DNA from: an uncultured Alphaproteobacteria bacterium
GTDB taxonomy: Bacteria; Pseudomonadota; Alphaproteobacteria; Rs-D84
Length of the DNA stretch: 64,000 bases
Reading direction: 5' to 3'
NCBI GenBank assembly: GCA_934276735.1
Contig: CAKQTG010000002.1
Coordinates: forward strand, 248,001-312,000
The notes below the pieces were generated by a model. The model did no database searches, was not told the origin of the DNA, and saw only the letters and a program-made list of their open reading frames with translations. Position numbers and translations under genes: made by a program. Shown here in pieces: positions 38,208-46,778 of the stretch; position 1 is the stretch's first letter, and each line of letters begins with the position of its first letter.

Positions 38208-39020
38208 TTATTTTTCATCCAGCCCCTTTAACAAAATATCTTTCAATTCGTTCGGCATCATGCCCGTTGTGGAATAGCCACAGTCAACATGATGAATCTC
38301 GCCCGTGACGGCGGATGCCAGGTCACTGAACAGATACACCGCCGCCCCCGACACATCGTCCAGCGTCATGTTGCGACGCAATGGTGTCTGTTCCGCATTC
38401 AAGCGCAACATCGCCTTGAAACCGCCAACGCCCGACGACGCCAGCGTCATAATCGGTCCTGCCGAAATCGCATTGACGCGAACATTGTCACGCCCCAGGT
38501 CGGATGCCAGATAACGCACACTGCTGTCCAAGGCAGACTTTGCTACGCCCATAACATTATAATTCGGCACGGATTTTTCCCCACCAAAATACGTCAGGGC
38601 AACAATGCTGCCCCCATCGGTCATCAATTTTGACGCACGACGAGTTAAGTCAACCAACGAATACACAGAAATATCCATTGTATTCTTGAAGTTCGCGCGA
38701 GTTGTATCGACATAGCGACCAGTCAATTCATTTTTATCAGAAAACGCAATCGCGTGCAACATGCCGTCCAAATGCCCCCACTCGCGTTCAATGTTCGCAA
38801 ACAACGAATCCATCTGTTCATCATTTTGGACATTACATTCCTGGACAAATTTAGCCCCAATCGATTCGGCCAACGGACGCACGCGACGTTCCAGTGCCGG
38901 CATCGCGTAAGGCATCGCGATTTCCGCGCCCATTTCATGCGCACGCCGTGCAATTGCCCACGCCATAGACCAATCGTTTGCAACGCCAGTAATCAGAATC
39001 TTTTTTCCTTTTAATAACAT
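38208..39020 (-). CDS. fabI: Enoyl-ACP reductase (NADH)
   Basis: FabI performs the last reduction of the fatty-acid elongation cycle. The 270-residue short-chain dehydrogenase-like protein has the FabI cofactor segment KKILITGVANDWSMAWAIA, the YNVMGVAKSAL active-site motif with Tyr and Lys, and the GPIMTLASSGV substrate loop. The ATG at 39020 has AGGGAAG upstream. It is monocistronic, with the restriction-modification locus ending about 90 bases upstream. Confidence 0.96.
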   Translation of the reverse strand: MLLKGKKILITGVANDWSMAWAIARRAHEMGAEIAMPYAMPALERRVRPLAESIGAKFVQECNVQNDEQMDSLFANIEREWGHLDGMLHAIAFSDKNELTGRYVDTTRANFKNTMDISVYSLVDLTRRASKLMTDGGSIVALTYFGGEKSVPNYNVMGVAKSALDSSVRYLASDLGRDNVRVNAISAGPIMTLASSGVGGFKAMLRLNAEQTPLRRNMTLDDVSGAAVYLFSDLASAVTGEIHHVDCGYSTTGMMPNELKDILLKGLDEK

Positions 39021-39111
39021 AATCTTCCCTTTTGTTATTGATATTGGACACGACCAATATAGCACCCCTGTTTTAATAATTCTAGTATGAATTACTCCAA
39101 CAAGATTCTTA

Positions 39112-40344
39112 TTACAAACAATCTCTTAACTCTTTATTATATCGTAACATTGTTGGTTGATTGGCAGGATCGTACAATATGTTTTTTTGATCAAAAATTA
39201 ATTCTACAGCATTACCATGATGATCAATCAACAAAACATCATTGCCTCTAGACCGCATTTCTATATTTCTGTTGCGATTTTGGGTTATTATTGCATGTCT
39301 ATATGCATCTATGTAAACCATATTTTCCCATTTATCGAACAACTTATATTGTTCAGGGCTTTCCGCCCAAGACAAAGGAACAACATGATGTAGTTCAAAC
39401 CCTACTGTTCTTTTAACTTTGTGTTTATTGAAATACGCTTCCTTCTCAGCAATCGAACGAGTCATAACATCAATTACCTCGCCTGCTTTCGTTTTAATCT
39501 TATGTGTTGACAAATTCAAGTCATCCCCCACCACATCAAAATGAGGACTTTGTGCAAACAAATGATATACTTGATCTATTTTATTTTTCCAATTATGCCA
39601 ATCTCGCTGTGCAGTCTTATCCCCATCAAAATTTTCTGGTTTTAATTTATCAGACAAAATCTCTATAACTTTTATTTGCAGATATTTGCCTAACCTGCGA
39701 TATGTGTGTATCAAATCAACACACTGTTCTAAAGTTATAGAAAAACTCGTTCCCGAATCTACGGCTGAAACAAAAAACATGAATTCATATTTTGTAATCG
39801 TACCGATATGATATTCAGGCTCCTTCAATAATTGTAAAGCAATTTCTATATATCCACCCAACAAAGTATCTATCGCCTTTGTAAAAATAAATGATCTATT
39901 CAACAGATCTCTTTCTCTTATAAACTTTACGCCATCTGGTGATAACGACACATATTTTGGCGATATGCGCCCGTACGGCGAAATAAAATTTCTATTCTTG
40001 TCATATCTAGTTATCAGCCCCATACGGTGTAAGTCAACGAAAATGTTTTTGCGTATTGAGTCTTGAGTTCCCTTTCCAACGGCTGCGTTAACTTCCTCAC
40101 AAAATCTAGCATAATCATATTCATCTATTGTGTTTTCTGGCCGTTTCTTTGAATCGGTATCCCTTATTCTCAAAAGTTGATTATTTGGGGCATACCTATC
40201 CAAACACATAAGCATTTTATAAATTTCATCCATATCATAACGATTATGTTCTGACGAAACACCACCGCGATAATTAACATCATTAACTCTTGCATCTATA
40301 AAAGATAACGCCTCGTTTGGACTCAATCCACTAACATAAATCAT
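39112..40344 (-). CDS. HNH-type restriction endonuclease, MboII-like
   Basis: The 410-residue protein has a long N-terminal helical region and a C-terminal HNH-like motif: ELHHVVPLSWA, then WENMVYIDAYRHAI, with the His-His, Asn and His in the expected spacing. It overlaps by four bases (ATGA) an adenine methylase that closely resembles M1.MboII, and a second methylase precedes that, so gene content and length match the MboII system (GAAGA), where one strand is methylated at A and the other at C. The identity as R.MboII-like is inferred mainly from these partners. The locus is much more AT-rich than its neighbours, suggesting transfer. Confidence 0.75.
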   Translation of the reverse strand: MIYVSGLSPNEALSFIDARVNDVNYRGGVSSEHNRYDMDEIYKMLMCLDRYAPNNQLLRIRDTDSKKRPENTIDEYDYARFCEEVNAAVGKGTQDSIRKNIFVDLHRMGLITRYDKNRNFISPYGRISPKYVSLSPDGVKFIRERDLLNRSFIFTKAIDTLLGGYIEIALQLLKEPEYHIGTITKYEFMFFVSAVDSGTSFSITLEQCVDLIHTYRRLGKYLQIKVIEILSDKLKPENFDGDKTAQRDWHNWKNKIDQVYHLFAQSPHFDVVGDDLNLSTHKIKTKAGEVIDVMTRSIAEKEAYFNKHKVKRTVGFELHHVVPLSWAESPEQYKLFDKWENMVYIDAYRHAIITQNRNRNIEMRSRGNDVLLIDHHGNAVELIFDQKNILYDPANQPTMLRYNKELRDCL

Positions 40345-41132
40345 TGCACTACCCCTAGATTATTTTTTGTTAACTCTACATATTTTTTTGATTTGTCAGC
40401 ACAAATATAGTTTCTATGCAATTTTTTTGCAACAACAGCTGTTGTTCCACTACCAACAAAACAATCCAAAACAAGTTCTCCTTTATTTGAACTCGCCAAA
40501 ATCATGCGTTCAATCATTTCCTCTGGTTTTGGTGTGACGTGCTGTTGTTTTTGCACTTTGCCATTAACTTTATTTTTGTGACGCTGACTTGTTATGTGCC
40601 ACACTTCACCACATAACCTGCCATTCGGATTTGGAAACCAACGTTTCCCATTTTTTAATATTCCTTTCGTTTTTGCAGCTTCTATTCTGTCTGTAGATTC
40701 ATAAGGAACACGTATGTCATTGTGATTAAAAGTATATTTATTAGACTTTGTAAAAAATAATATACTCTCTTGTCCATTTGCATATTTTTTTGTGGATGTA
40801 CCGAGTCCATCCCTTTTATCCCAAGTGATCCAATTTTGGAACACTAGTCCACGTTTTAACAAATGCTGCAAAATAAACGCACAATTAAAAGGTGTATTAA
40901 AAATATATATACTTCCTGTATCTTTCAGTTTTGGTATAAGTGCGTCTATCCATTTTCTTGTAAATTTCATAAAATCATCATGCGATGCAAATGTGTCCCA
41001 ATCAGCTTTCCCCATATTGTAAGGTGGATCTATGACAGCCAAATCAACAGATAAGTTCTTTACCTGTTTCAGGAAGTTTATACAATCCATATTATAAATT
41101 TCGTTAATCGCCAAACAACCCATCGCTAGCAC
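40341..41132 (-). CDS. DNA (adenine-N6) methyltransferase, M1.MboII-like
   Basis: The 263-residue beta-class methylase has motif IV DPPYNMGKADWD near residue 36 and motif I LDCFVGSGTT near the C-terminus. The segments YIFNTPFNCAF, NWITWDKRDG, FNHNDIRVPYESTDRI and NPNGRLCGEVWH closely match M1.MboII as I recall it, which methylates the adenine of GAAGA. It overlaps the nuclease gene by four bases and the second methylase by 29, so the three genes form one translationally coupled operon. Confidence 0.88.
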   Translation of the reverse strand: MLAMGCLAINEIYNMDCINFLKQVKNLSVDLAVIDPPYNMGKADWDTFASHDDFMKFTRKWIDALIPKLKDTGSIYIFNTPFNCAFILQHLLKRGLVFQNWITWDKRDGLGTSTKKYANGQESILFFTKSNKYTFNHNDIRVPYESTDRIEAAKTKGILKNGKRWFPNPNGRLCGEVWHITSQRHKNKVNGKVQKQQHVTPKPEEMIERMILASSNKGELVLDCFVGSGTTAVVAKKLHRNYICADKSKKYVELTKNNLGVVQ

Positions 41133-41958
41133 CTAACTTTTTATTGATTATATCTTTGTAATGATCATACAATTCATATCCTACAAAATGTCTCTTGTTT
41201 TCTTTTGCAACTTTAAGTGTTGTTCCGCTACCCGCGAAAGGATCAAGTATCAATTCACCAACAAAAGAATACAATCTAATCAATCTGCGAGCTATTTCTT
41301 CAGGCATGATAGCTGAATGTATACCAAATGCAAGATCGCCTTTTCCAGGGATTGGTATGTTCCAAATCTGCTTTGTATATTCGACCCACTCTTGCTGTGT
41401 TAGCTGGCTGGCATCTTTTATATCCTGTGGCAACCCATTTTCAGGACTTCCTTCTTTCACAAATACTACTATGAATTCACACGAATTCTGGGCATAAAAA
41501 TTACGTGGATATGGATAACTGCCAAACATCAATTTCTTGGACGAATTTGTTCTGTTCCATATAAACAAATCCAATAAAAATAATTTTGTGTTTTTTAATA
41601 TTGACTGTTGTATGTGACTCTGTAAATCAAATATGTCCCTGTTATAATGCGTGCACATTTGGGATTTCAACATCGGCATTAACGGAACATTTATGCACAA
41701 CTTACCATTAGGCTTCAACACCCTTTCACATTCTTTCCAAATTTTTACTAAACCTGCGATATAATCATCAAAATCGGCATAAGCCCCCATATCATCACAC
41801 TTCCTTTCAGAATGTTTACAATCTTGGTGACCATCTTTACTGTAATCTTTTATGTTAAAATATGGCGGTGATGTCACAATAACCTGAACCGAATTATCCG
41901 GCAATTCTGACATTTTTTCCGAACTTTTGTAGAAAACTTTATCAATGTATTCTTTCAT
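41104..41958 (-). CDS. DNA (cytosine-N4) methyltransferase, M2.MboII-like
   Basis: The 284-residue methylase has the catalytic motif TSPPYFNIKDY, the S/T-PPY form typical of N4-cytosine enzymes, and motif I LDPFAGSGTTLKVA near its end. In the MboII system the second methylase protects the complementary strand, which fits. The ATG at 41958 has AAGGAAAG upstream; an upstream in-frame extension is unlikely. First gene of the three-gene restriction-modification operon. Confidence 0.85.
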   Translation of the reverse strand: MKEYIDKVFYKSSEKMSELPDNSVQVIVTSPPYFNIKDYSKDGHQDCKHSERKCDDMGAYADFDDYIAGLVKIWKECERVLKPNGKLCINVPLMPMLKSQMCTHYNRDIFDLQSHIQQSILKNTKLFLLDLFIWNRTNSSKKLMFGSYPYPRNFYAQNSCEFIVVFVKEGSPENGLPQDIKDASQLTQQEWVEYTKQIWNIPIPGKGDLAFGIHSAIMPEEIARRLIRLYSFVGELILDPFAGSGTTLKVAKENKRHFVGYELYDHYKDIINKKLGASDGLFGD

Positions 41959-42210
41959 TTTCTTTCCTTGCTGAAAACTTAGCCCAAAACAATGGATAAA
42001 GTCAAGGGAACAATCAAAAAACATATAAGCCTTTGATATTATATAACACTTGAAAAAATTATTACTTTTGTGTACGATTTTATTGTTTGCCAGAGAGGTT
42101 CCTTTTTGGCTTGGTGCATTGCCGTAATACCTATTGAAAAGGGAGGCAATATAACATTGTGCCCGAGTCCGATGAGCTTGAACTCATCAAATAACAAAAA
42201 GGATGTCACC

Positions 42211-42321
42211 ATGGTAAAATACCAAATTGGCAGAAGTGCTGTGACAGGACGTTTTGTACCAGTTAGGGCTGCGCAAAACAAACCTCGCACACACGTTGTT
42301 GAAACTATAAAGAAAAAGTAG
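42211..42321 (+). CDS. 36-residue basic small protein
   Basis: A well-placed AGGA precedes the ATG. The product MVKYQIGRSAVTGRFVPV... ends in Lys-rich HVVETIKKK and resembles a family of very small basic proteins (IGRDAxTGxFxxVxxA pattern) found scattered in bacterial genomes and often near defence or toxin-antitoxin genes; I know no function. It lies between the MboII-like operon and the tRNA-Asn gene. The next 340 bases up to the tRNA are AT-rich and empty. Confidence 0.6.
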   Translation: MVKYQIGRSAVTGRFVPVRAAQNKPRTHVVETIKKK

Positions 42322-42662
42322 TTTTAACGTTCTCTCCGGCAAACATTATACCACATTTTGACATTTATTTGTATAAAAAACTAAACACACATTAAAAAAA
42401 TGAAAAAAAGACACATTTGATAACGAAATTGTGGACATGATAAAAACCCTTGAATATTGTAAAGTCACCGCCCGCGCGAACATAATGACACACGGTTTGT
42501 TTTATAAAGAATTACAATATTACATACGCATTGGTTTTTATCCTTTTGATTTATGCCAATTCTAGCACACACCCAAAAAATGTCAATTTTTATATAATTT
42601 ACAACAAATGAAAAAAAAAAACTTGAAATGCATAAAAAAAAATTATAAGATATGCGGGCTAT

Positions 42663-42738
42663 TCGGGCATAGTTCAGTCGGTAGAACAACGGACTGTTAA
42701 TCCGTATGTCACTGGTTCGAGTCCAGTTGCCCGAGCCA
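42663..42738 (+). tRNA. tRNA-Asn(GTT), left end of a genomic island
   Basis: A 76-base cloverleaf with acceptor TCGGGCA/TGCCCGA, anticodon GTT in GACTGTTAATC, T-arm ACTGG TTCGAGT CCAGT and encoded CCA. Its last 46 bases plus one recur at 51309-51355. Confidence 0.97.
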
Positions 42739-42739
42739 C
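42693..42739 (+). repeat. Attachment-type direct repeat (attL) in tRNA-Asn
   Basis: 47 bases covering the anticodon stem-loop to the CCA, matched with a single mismatch at 51309-51355. The tRNA remains intact at this end. Confidence 0.85.
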
Positions 42740-42744
42740 CTATT

Positions 42745-42768
42745 TCCGCAGATTTCTGCGGATTTTTT
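42745..42768 (+). terminator. tRNA-Asn terminator
   Basis: TCCGCAG, ATTT, CTGCGGA plus TTTTTT. Confidence 0.85.
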
Positions 42769-42882
42769 ATTATCTATTCTCTACCACGTTTTTATGCAAA
42801 ATTGGATGAAAGTTGCTCTAAATTGCCCTAGTTATAAAACAAAAACACATATTTGACACACAGTAATATATACTATTACTGC

Positions 42883-42972
42883 TGAAATCATCTCTGAAAT
42901 CACACAGATTTCATACTTGAAACCATAGATGAAATCGTGATGGAATCATACCTGATTTCAGTATTGATTTCA
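42883..42972. repeat. Cluster of TGAAATCA/TGATTTCA octamers near attL
   Basis: Seven copies or near-copies of one octamer in both orientations occur in 90 bp (starts at 42883, 42895, 42907, 42918, 42930, 42953, 42965), with 10-13 bp spacing. A TTGACA at 42853 lies just upstream. They may be recombinase arm sites or an operator for the TIR genes. The rest of 42770-43395 is AT-rich with no convincing gene. Confidence 0.55.
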
Positions 42973-43395
42973 TACCTGAAAAGAGCCTTTTTTTGCCTGC
43001 GAAATATGGAACGCTATTCCGTCAGTCACAAAACCAAAACACACAAAAATCAAACAGTTATAAAAATACGATTTTTCCCCATGTGTCAAATATGTGTCTT
43101 TATTTTTGCACTTTTTTATTTTTGAATAAACAACTGGACAAAGACAAAAAATAAGCACAAATGCAATGATTACTTAAAGTATTTATAAACGACAAATATC
43201 CAACCGGCCTAATAATAGCCCACCCCCAAAAAAAGCAAACGTGTTTTATATCGCTATGGGGTACAAAATTTACATAAAATATAACCTGCTTCCTCTTGAA
43301 AAATTTGAATTCGATCCTATATCTATCTGCACAAAGGAAGATTTTTATGCGTATATTTATAAACATAATCGGATATTGTACAGATGGAGAATGGC

Positions 43396-43899
43396 ATGCA
43401 ACCAAAACACCAAGTGTTTTTTAGTTTTCATTTTGCCCGCGATGCCTGGCGAGCAGGTCAGGTAAGAAACATTAGAGATTTGGACGGCAATACGCCCGTG
43501 TCTGATAATGATTGGGAACAGGTTAAACGCGGCGGGGATGCGGCGATTCGAACTTGGATAGAAAATCAATTGAAATACAAATCTTGTACAATTGTTTTGA
43601 TAGGGACGGAAACTGCAAGTCGTCCATGGGTTAATTATGAAATTAAGCGAAGTTGGGAGCTTGGCAAAGGCGTGTTGGGGATTTATGTGCATAATTTGCA
43701 AGACCGCATGTGCACTCAATCGCCCAAAGGGTCAAACCCTTTTGCAAATTTTAATTTGAATGGTGTGCCTTTTGATAAAATTGTTCCAGTATATTGTGTC
43801 GAAGATTGGGAACCAAGCACAGAAGTTTATAAAAAAATTGCCACAAATATTGGTTCGTGGGTGGAGAACGCAATTAGGATCCGGCAATTATACCCTTAA
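43396..43899 (+). CDS. ThsB-like TIR protein (DUF1863/MTH538 type)
   Basis: The 167-residue protein matches the TIR-like family used by ThsB in Thoeris anti-phage systems, where phage infection triggers synthesis of a cyclic or linear ADP-ribose messenger from NAD. Visible features are VFFSFHFARDAWRAGQVRN at the start, the GGDAAIRTWIENQL helix, IVLIGTETASRPWVNYEI with the probable catalytic Glu, and a conserved SKGSNPFA-like loop (PKGSNPFA). The ATG at 43396 has GGAG upstream; an ATG at 43384 is an alternative. It starts a rightward cluster with a second TIR gene 17 bases on. No ThsA effector is recognisable nearby. Confidence 0.88.
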   Translation: MQPKHQVFFSFHFARDAWRAGQVRNIRDLDGNTPVSDNDWEQVKRGGDAAIRTWIENQLKYKSCTIVLIGTETASRPWVNYEIKRSWELGKGVLGIYVHNLQDRMCTQSPKGSNPFANFNLNGVPFDKIVPVYCVEDWEPSTEVYKKIATNIGSWVENAIRIRQLYP

Positions 43900-43916
43900 C
43901 AGATATGGAGGAATAT

Positions 43917-44558
43917 ATGAGCAATTATTTTAATATAAAAGATTTCGATACACTTGAATTAAAATCACCCCCACGGCATTTTAATAATAGTTTTGCGTGT
44001 GACGAGTCGATTGGCAAACAGGGTGCGTATGATATATTTATCTCCCATAGCTCTGCAAACAGGGAGCTTATCAGCAAATTACGGCAAGTTTTGGAAGAAC
44101 GGTTTGGTTTGTCCGCATATATTGATTGGGATGAAGATGGTGGTACAATAAGAGACGAAATTACAGAAAAAATAAAAAACGCTATGGATCGTTCTAAATC
44201 TCTATTATATGTAAAGACATCAGAATCTGACGACTCTCAATGGGTAGCATGGGAGGTAGGAAGGTTCGATGCAAAAAAACCAGATAATATTGCTGTCTTG
44301 CTTATTGAAGATGATAAATTTACCGAGGACACATGGCGACACAGAGAGTTTTTAAAGGATTATCAAATATTAGATAAAACAGATAATATTAAAGATTTTG
44401 TAAATATGGGACATAAAAAATTCTTCACTGCCAAACAAGCGCGCGACCTATCTTCTAAACTCAATTCTGGTGCAATCGCGGCAGTGGCTGCAATGGGGTC
44501 GTTATGCGATGTAACCCCCGGGTTAGGAACGCCAACGAAATACTTTGGTGACGAATAA
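43917..44558 (+). CDS. Second TIR-domain protein
   Basis: The 213-residue protein has a TIR domain from about residue 36: YDIFISHSSANRELI (box 1), YIDWDEDGG, SKSLLYVKTSESDDSQWVAWEVGRFDA with a probable catalytic Glu, and IAVLLIEDD. About 60 residues follow without a recognised domain. GGAGG lies six bases before the ATG at 43917. Two adjacent TIR proteins suggest one makes a messenger and the other responds or adds specificity, but this is inference. Confidence 0.85.
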   Translation: MSNYFNIKDFDTLELKSPPRHFNNSFACDESIGKQGAYDIFISHSSANRELISKLRQVLEERFGLSAYIDWDEDGGTIRDEITEKIKNAMDRSKSLLYVKTSESDDSQWVAWEVGRFDAKKPDNIAVLLIEDDKFTEDTWRHREFLKDYQILDKTDNIKDFVNMGHKKFFTAKQARDLSSKLNSGAIAAVAAMGSLCDVTPGLGTPTKYFGDE

Positions 44559-44564
44559 TATAAA

Positions 44565-45095
44565 ATGAGAAAATTTACGAACACCAAACCCAGTTTATGG
44601 TATTTTAGACTTGCATTTGTAATTTTGAGCAGGTTCCCTAATTGTAAATGTCGCTGGGGTGCGAGAGACAAATTTATTATTTGGGAATATACGTATGTTT
44701 CACAAATAACACACAAGGCGTTCACGTTTTGTTTAAATTACGAAATCTATCAAGAGCCTCGAATATGGGTTGTAGAGCCAGACCTTACACAACTTGCAGC
44801 TACAGAATTAAAACACGTTTATCCCCAACACTGCAATCGTTTATGCTTGTTTCACCCCCACGATGCGCCATGGAATACACGCAAGGATATTATTAACACT
44901 ATCATTACATGGGCGTTTTTATGGGTCGAATTTTATGAGTCCTGGAAAATTACAGGTTTTTGGTATGGAGCAGAGGCAGATCATACTCCAATACAAAAAA
45001 CACACCAAAGCAATTTATCAAGGGAAACGCACCAGAAAAAACACTATAATAAAAATCTTCCTAAATATTTGAAAAACCATCCAATTAGATACTAG
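44565..45095 (+). CDS. E2-like (ubiquitin-conjugating fold) protein
   Basis: The 176-residue protein resembles the stand-alone E2-like Cap2 proteins of short type II CBASS loci: PRIWVVEP, HVYPQHCNRLCLFHP with a candidate catalytic Cys, then WNTRKDIINTIITWAFLWVEFYESWKITG, matching the LCLYxP...W...IIPWxxEWLxxYExWxxTG pattern. In CBASS these prime the cyclase by conjugation. Here no CD-NTase is found; instead two TIR genes lie directly upstream, six bases away. An uncharacterised TIR/E2 combination is therefore likely. The C-terminus is basic and Asn/His-rich. Confidence 0.7.
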   Translation: MRKFTNTKPSLWYFRLAFVILSRFPNCKCRWGARDKFIIWEYTYVSQITHKAFTFCLNYEIYQEPRIWVVEPDLTQLAATELKHVYPQHCNRLCLFHPHDAPWNTRKDIINTIITWAFLWVEFYESWKITGFWYGAEADHTPIQKTHQSNLSRETHQKKHYNKNLPKYLKNHPIRY

Positions 45096-45206
45096 CCGTG
45101 TGTTTTATCGATATGACATTTGCTAACTTTTTACAATCTTGTTTATAACCTCAATAAAACCATTCCCATTTTTCGCTGAATAAAGCCAGTGCTGTTTTTT
45201 TGCCTG

Positions 45207-45629
45207 TTATAGCTTTAGATGGCAGGTCCCTATTGTTGATAGGACATAATATACTACTAGTATCAATATGATAAAAAATGCAATCTTATAAACACTAAGC
45301 GATTTTGAGTTTAGAACATCTGACATACGAATGTACGTTTGTATATTTGCGATATTCATATCAAATAGAGCACATTTGTCCGCCAACGCATCGGTATATT
45401 TTTGGCGATAACACCGTTCCAGCCACAAATAATAAGCATCAAACCAGAAAAAGCTAAGTGTCAATATAATTGCTAAAACAAGCAAGGCTACGTTTGGCAG
45501 TTTAAAATACAAAGCTATGAGTCCGCCGACAGAAACCATAAACCAATTTTTTATCGAAAAGGAATTGCCATTCATTCTGGCAATAATATTCTGCAACATT
45601 TCTAAAAATTTAATTTTTTCGCTTTGCAT
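45207..45629 (-). CDS. Three-span membrane protein, possible effector
   Basis: The 140-residue protein (start at 45629, MQSEKIKFLEML) has a short N-terminal amphipathic helix, a hairpin of two membrane spans (about 20-65, GGLIALYFKLP...SFFWFDAYYLWLER) and a C-terminal span (about 115-137). Similar membrane proteins with the KIKFLEM...FFWxxDAYYLxxER pattern accompany TIR genes in other bacteria as far as I recall, and could permeabilise the membrane on activation. It converges on the E2-like gene. Longer starts at 45650 and 45716 lack ribosome binding sites. Confidence 0.65.
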   Translation of the reverse strand: MQSEKIKFLEMLQNIIARMNGNSFSIKNWFMVSVGGLIALYFKLPNVALLVLAIILTLSFFWFDAYYLWLERCYRQKYTDALADKCALFDMNIANIQTYIRMSDVLNSKSLSVYKIAFFIILILVVYYVLSTIGTCHLKL

Positions 45630-45745
45630 ACGATTAACGATACTACACATCGATATAAATGCAAGTAAAACCAGAATTTTTGCACAAAAACCGGACTTCC
45701 GCAAAAAAACAAGCACAAATGCAACAACTTTTAAAGGGGTTGCAT

Positions 45746-46012
45746 ATGAATTTCAAACATTTTGATGATATTAAACCAAATGATAAGGCACAATTTGAGA
45801 TGCTATATTTTTCTGCCCAAAGGGCTTTAAGAAGGTTAGAACTTAAACTAAACAGGATTTATAACGGTAAAACGCCAAAACATTTGCGTATAGAATTAAA
45901 ACAACTCAACCGCAAACTCACCCAAATGGCAGGCACATGGAAAAATATATATTCCCCTTGCATTTACATAGAATTTTTTATATTCATTATGAATGAGAAA
46001 GAATACGTATGA
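45746..46012 (+). CDS. Hypothetical 88-residue protein
   Basis: AAAGGGG precedes the ATG. The product is Lys/Arg-rich with a probable helical core (QFEMLYFSAQRALRRLELKLNRI) and a hydrophobic patch (YIEFFIFIM) near the end. Not recognised. It lies head-to-head with the membrane protein gene and before two further small island genes. Confidence 0.45.
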   Translation: MNFKHFDDIKPNDKAQFEMLYFSAQRALRRLELKLNRIYNGKTPKHLRIELKQLNRKLTQMAGTWKNIYSPCIYIEFFIFIMNEKEYV

Positions 46013-46068
46013 AACGGCTCTAAAATAGTTATTGATATATTAAAAATATTTGTATATTAGGAGATATT

Positions 46069-46272
46069 ATGAAATTCGGAATCAGAACACCTTCGTTGAG
46101 TAAAAGAATTGCAGCAAGAACATCTTTAAAAAGAATTATTAGACATAATTTGGGTGTTAAAGTTCCCAGAGGCTTCGGATGGATAACAAACCCTAAAAAA
46201 GCTGCCTATAACAGGGTATATAATAGAACCTCTATAAGCATCGATAAGCTATTCAAGAAAATCTTTAAATAA
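46069..46272 (+). CDS. Small basic protein of phage/island type
   Basis: The 67-residue product has pI well above neutral and reads FGIRTPSLSKRIAARTS...NPKKAAYNRVYNRTS, a pattern I associate with small conserved proteins in prophages and islands; no function known. TAGGAG is at a good distance from the ATG. Confidence 0.6.
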   Translation: MKFGIRTPSLSKRIAARTSLKRIIRHNLGVKVPRGFGWITNPKKAAYNRVYNRTSISIDKLFKKIFK

Positions 46273-46287
46273 CATAGGAGTCAAGTT

Positions 46288-46521
46288 ATGAGTTCTACAA
46301 TATGGCATTCAAATACAGAAGTTCCAGAAAATGGGGCTGATATTTTATGTATCGGCCATAACAGTAATGGCGACTTTATAATTTATGGCAAGGCAGAACA
46401 TTATCAAAATAGTTTTTGTATTGTTGACAATGTAGAGGTTGAATATGCCACTGATATAGACAAGTGGTGTTATGCGAAAGATTTATTGGAATTATTAAAA
46501 AAAACTGACAGTTATAAATAA
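46288..46521 (+). CDS. Small DUF551-like protein
   Basis: The 77-residue protein begins TIWHSNTEVPENGADILCI and ends DKWCYAKDLLELL, resembling the WxxxxExxPxxGxxVL...WxxL pattern of DUF551-type phage proteins of unknown function. A TAGGAG-type ribosome binding site is present and the gene follows the previous one by 15 bases, so they are co-expressed. Confidence 0.6.
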   Translation: MSSTIWHSNTEVPENGADILCIGHNSNGDFIIYGKAEHYQNSFCIVDNVEVEYATDIDKWCYAKDLLELLKKTDSYK

Positions 46522-46573
46522 CCCATTAAAAATTCTATAATATAACTATGATATGTTGGTACTAGGTACATCG

Positions 46574-46600
46574 TATATAACCGCATAAATTGCGGTTATA
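46574..46600. terminator. Palindrome in the island, possible terminator
   Basis: ATATAACCGCA, TAAAT, TGCGGTTATAT is a perfect 11-bp inverted repeat between the small genes and the AIPR gene. The T-tract is weak, so a protein-binding role is also possible. Confidence 0.5.
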
Positions 46601-46778
46601 TATTTAGTCGTTTTAAAGAACTTGAGAATTGAACGAGGCGCATAAACTCTCTTTCTTTATTTCAAAACAATTTGTTTTAGTATTTTACAGCTCCTCTAGT
46701 ACACTTCTAATTTGCTCAGAAACGTTTAACCTGCCAACGAGCCCCAGTAGTTTTTTTAAGAATTTGGGAAATTTAAGA

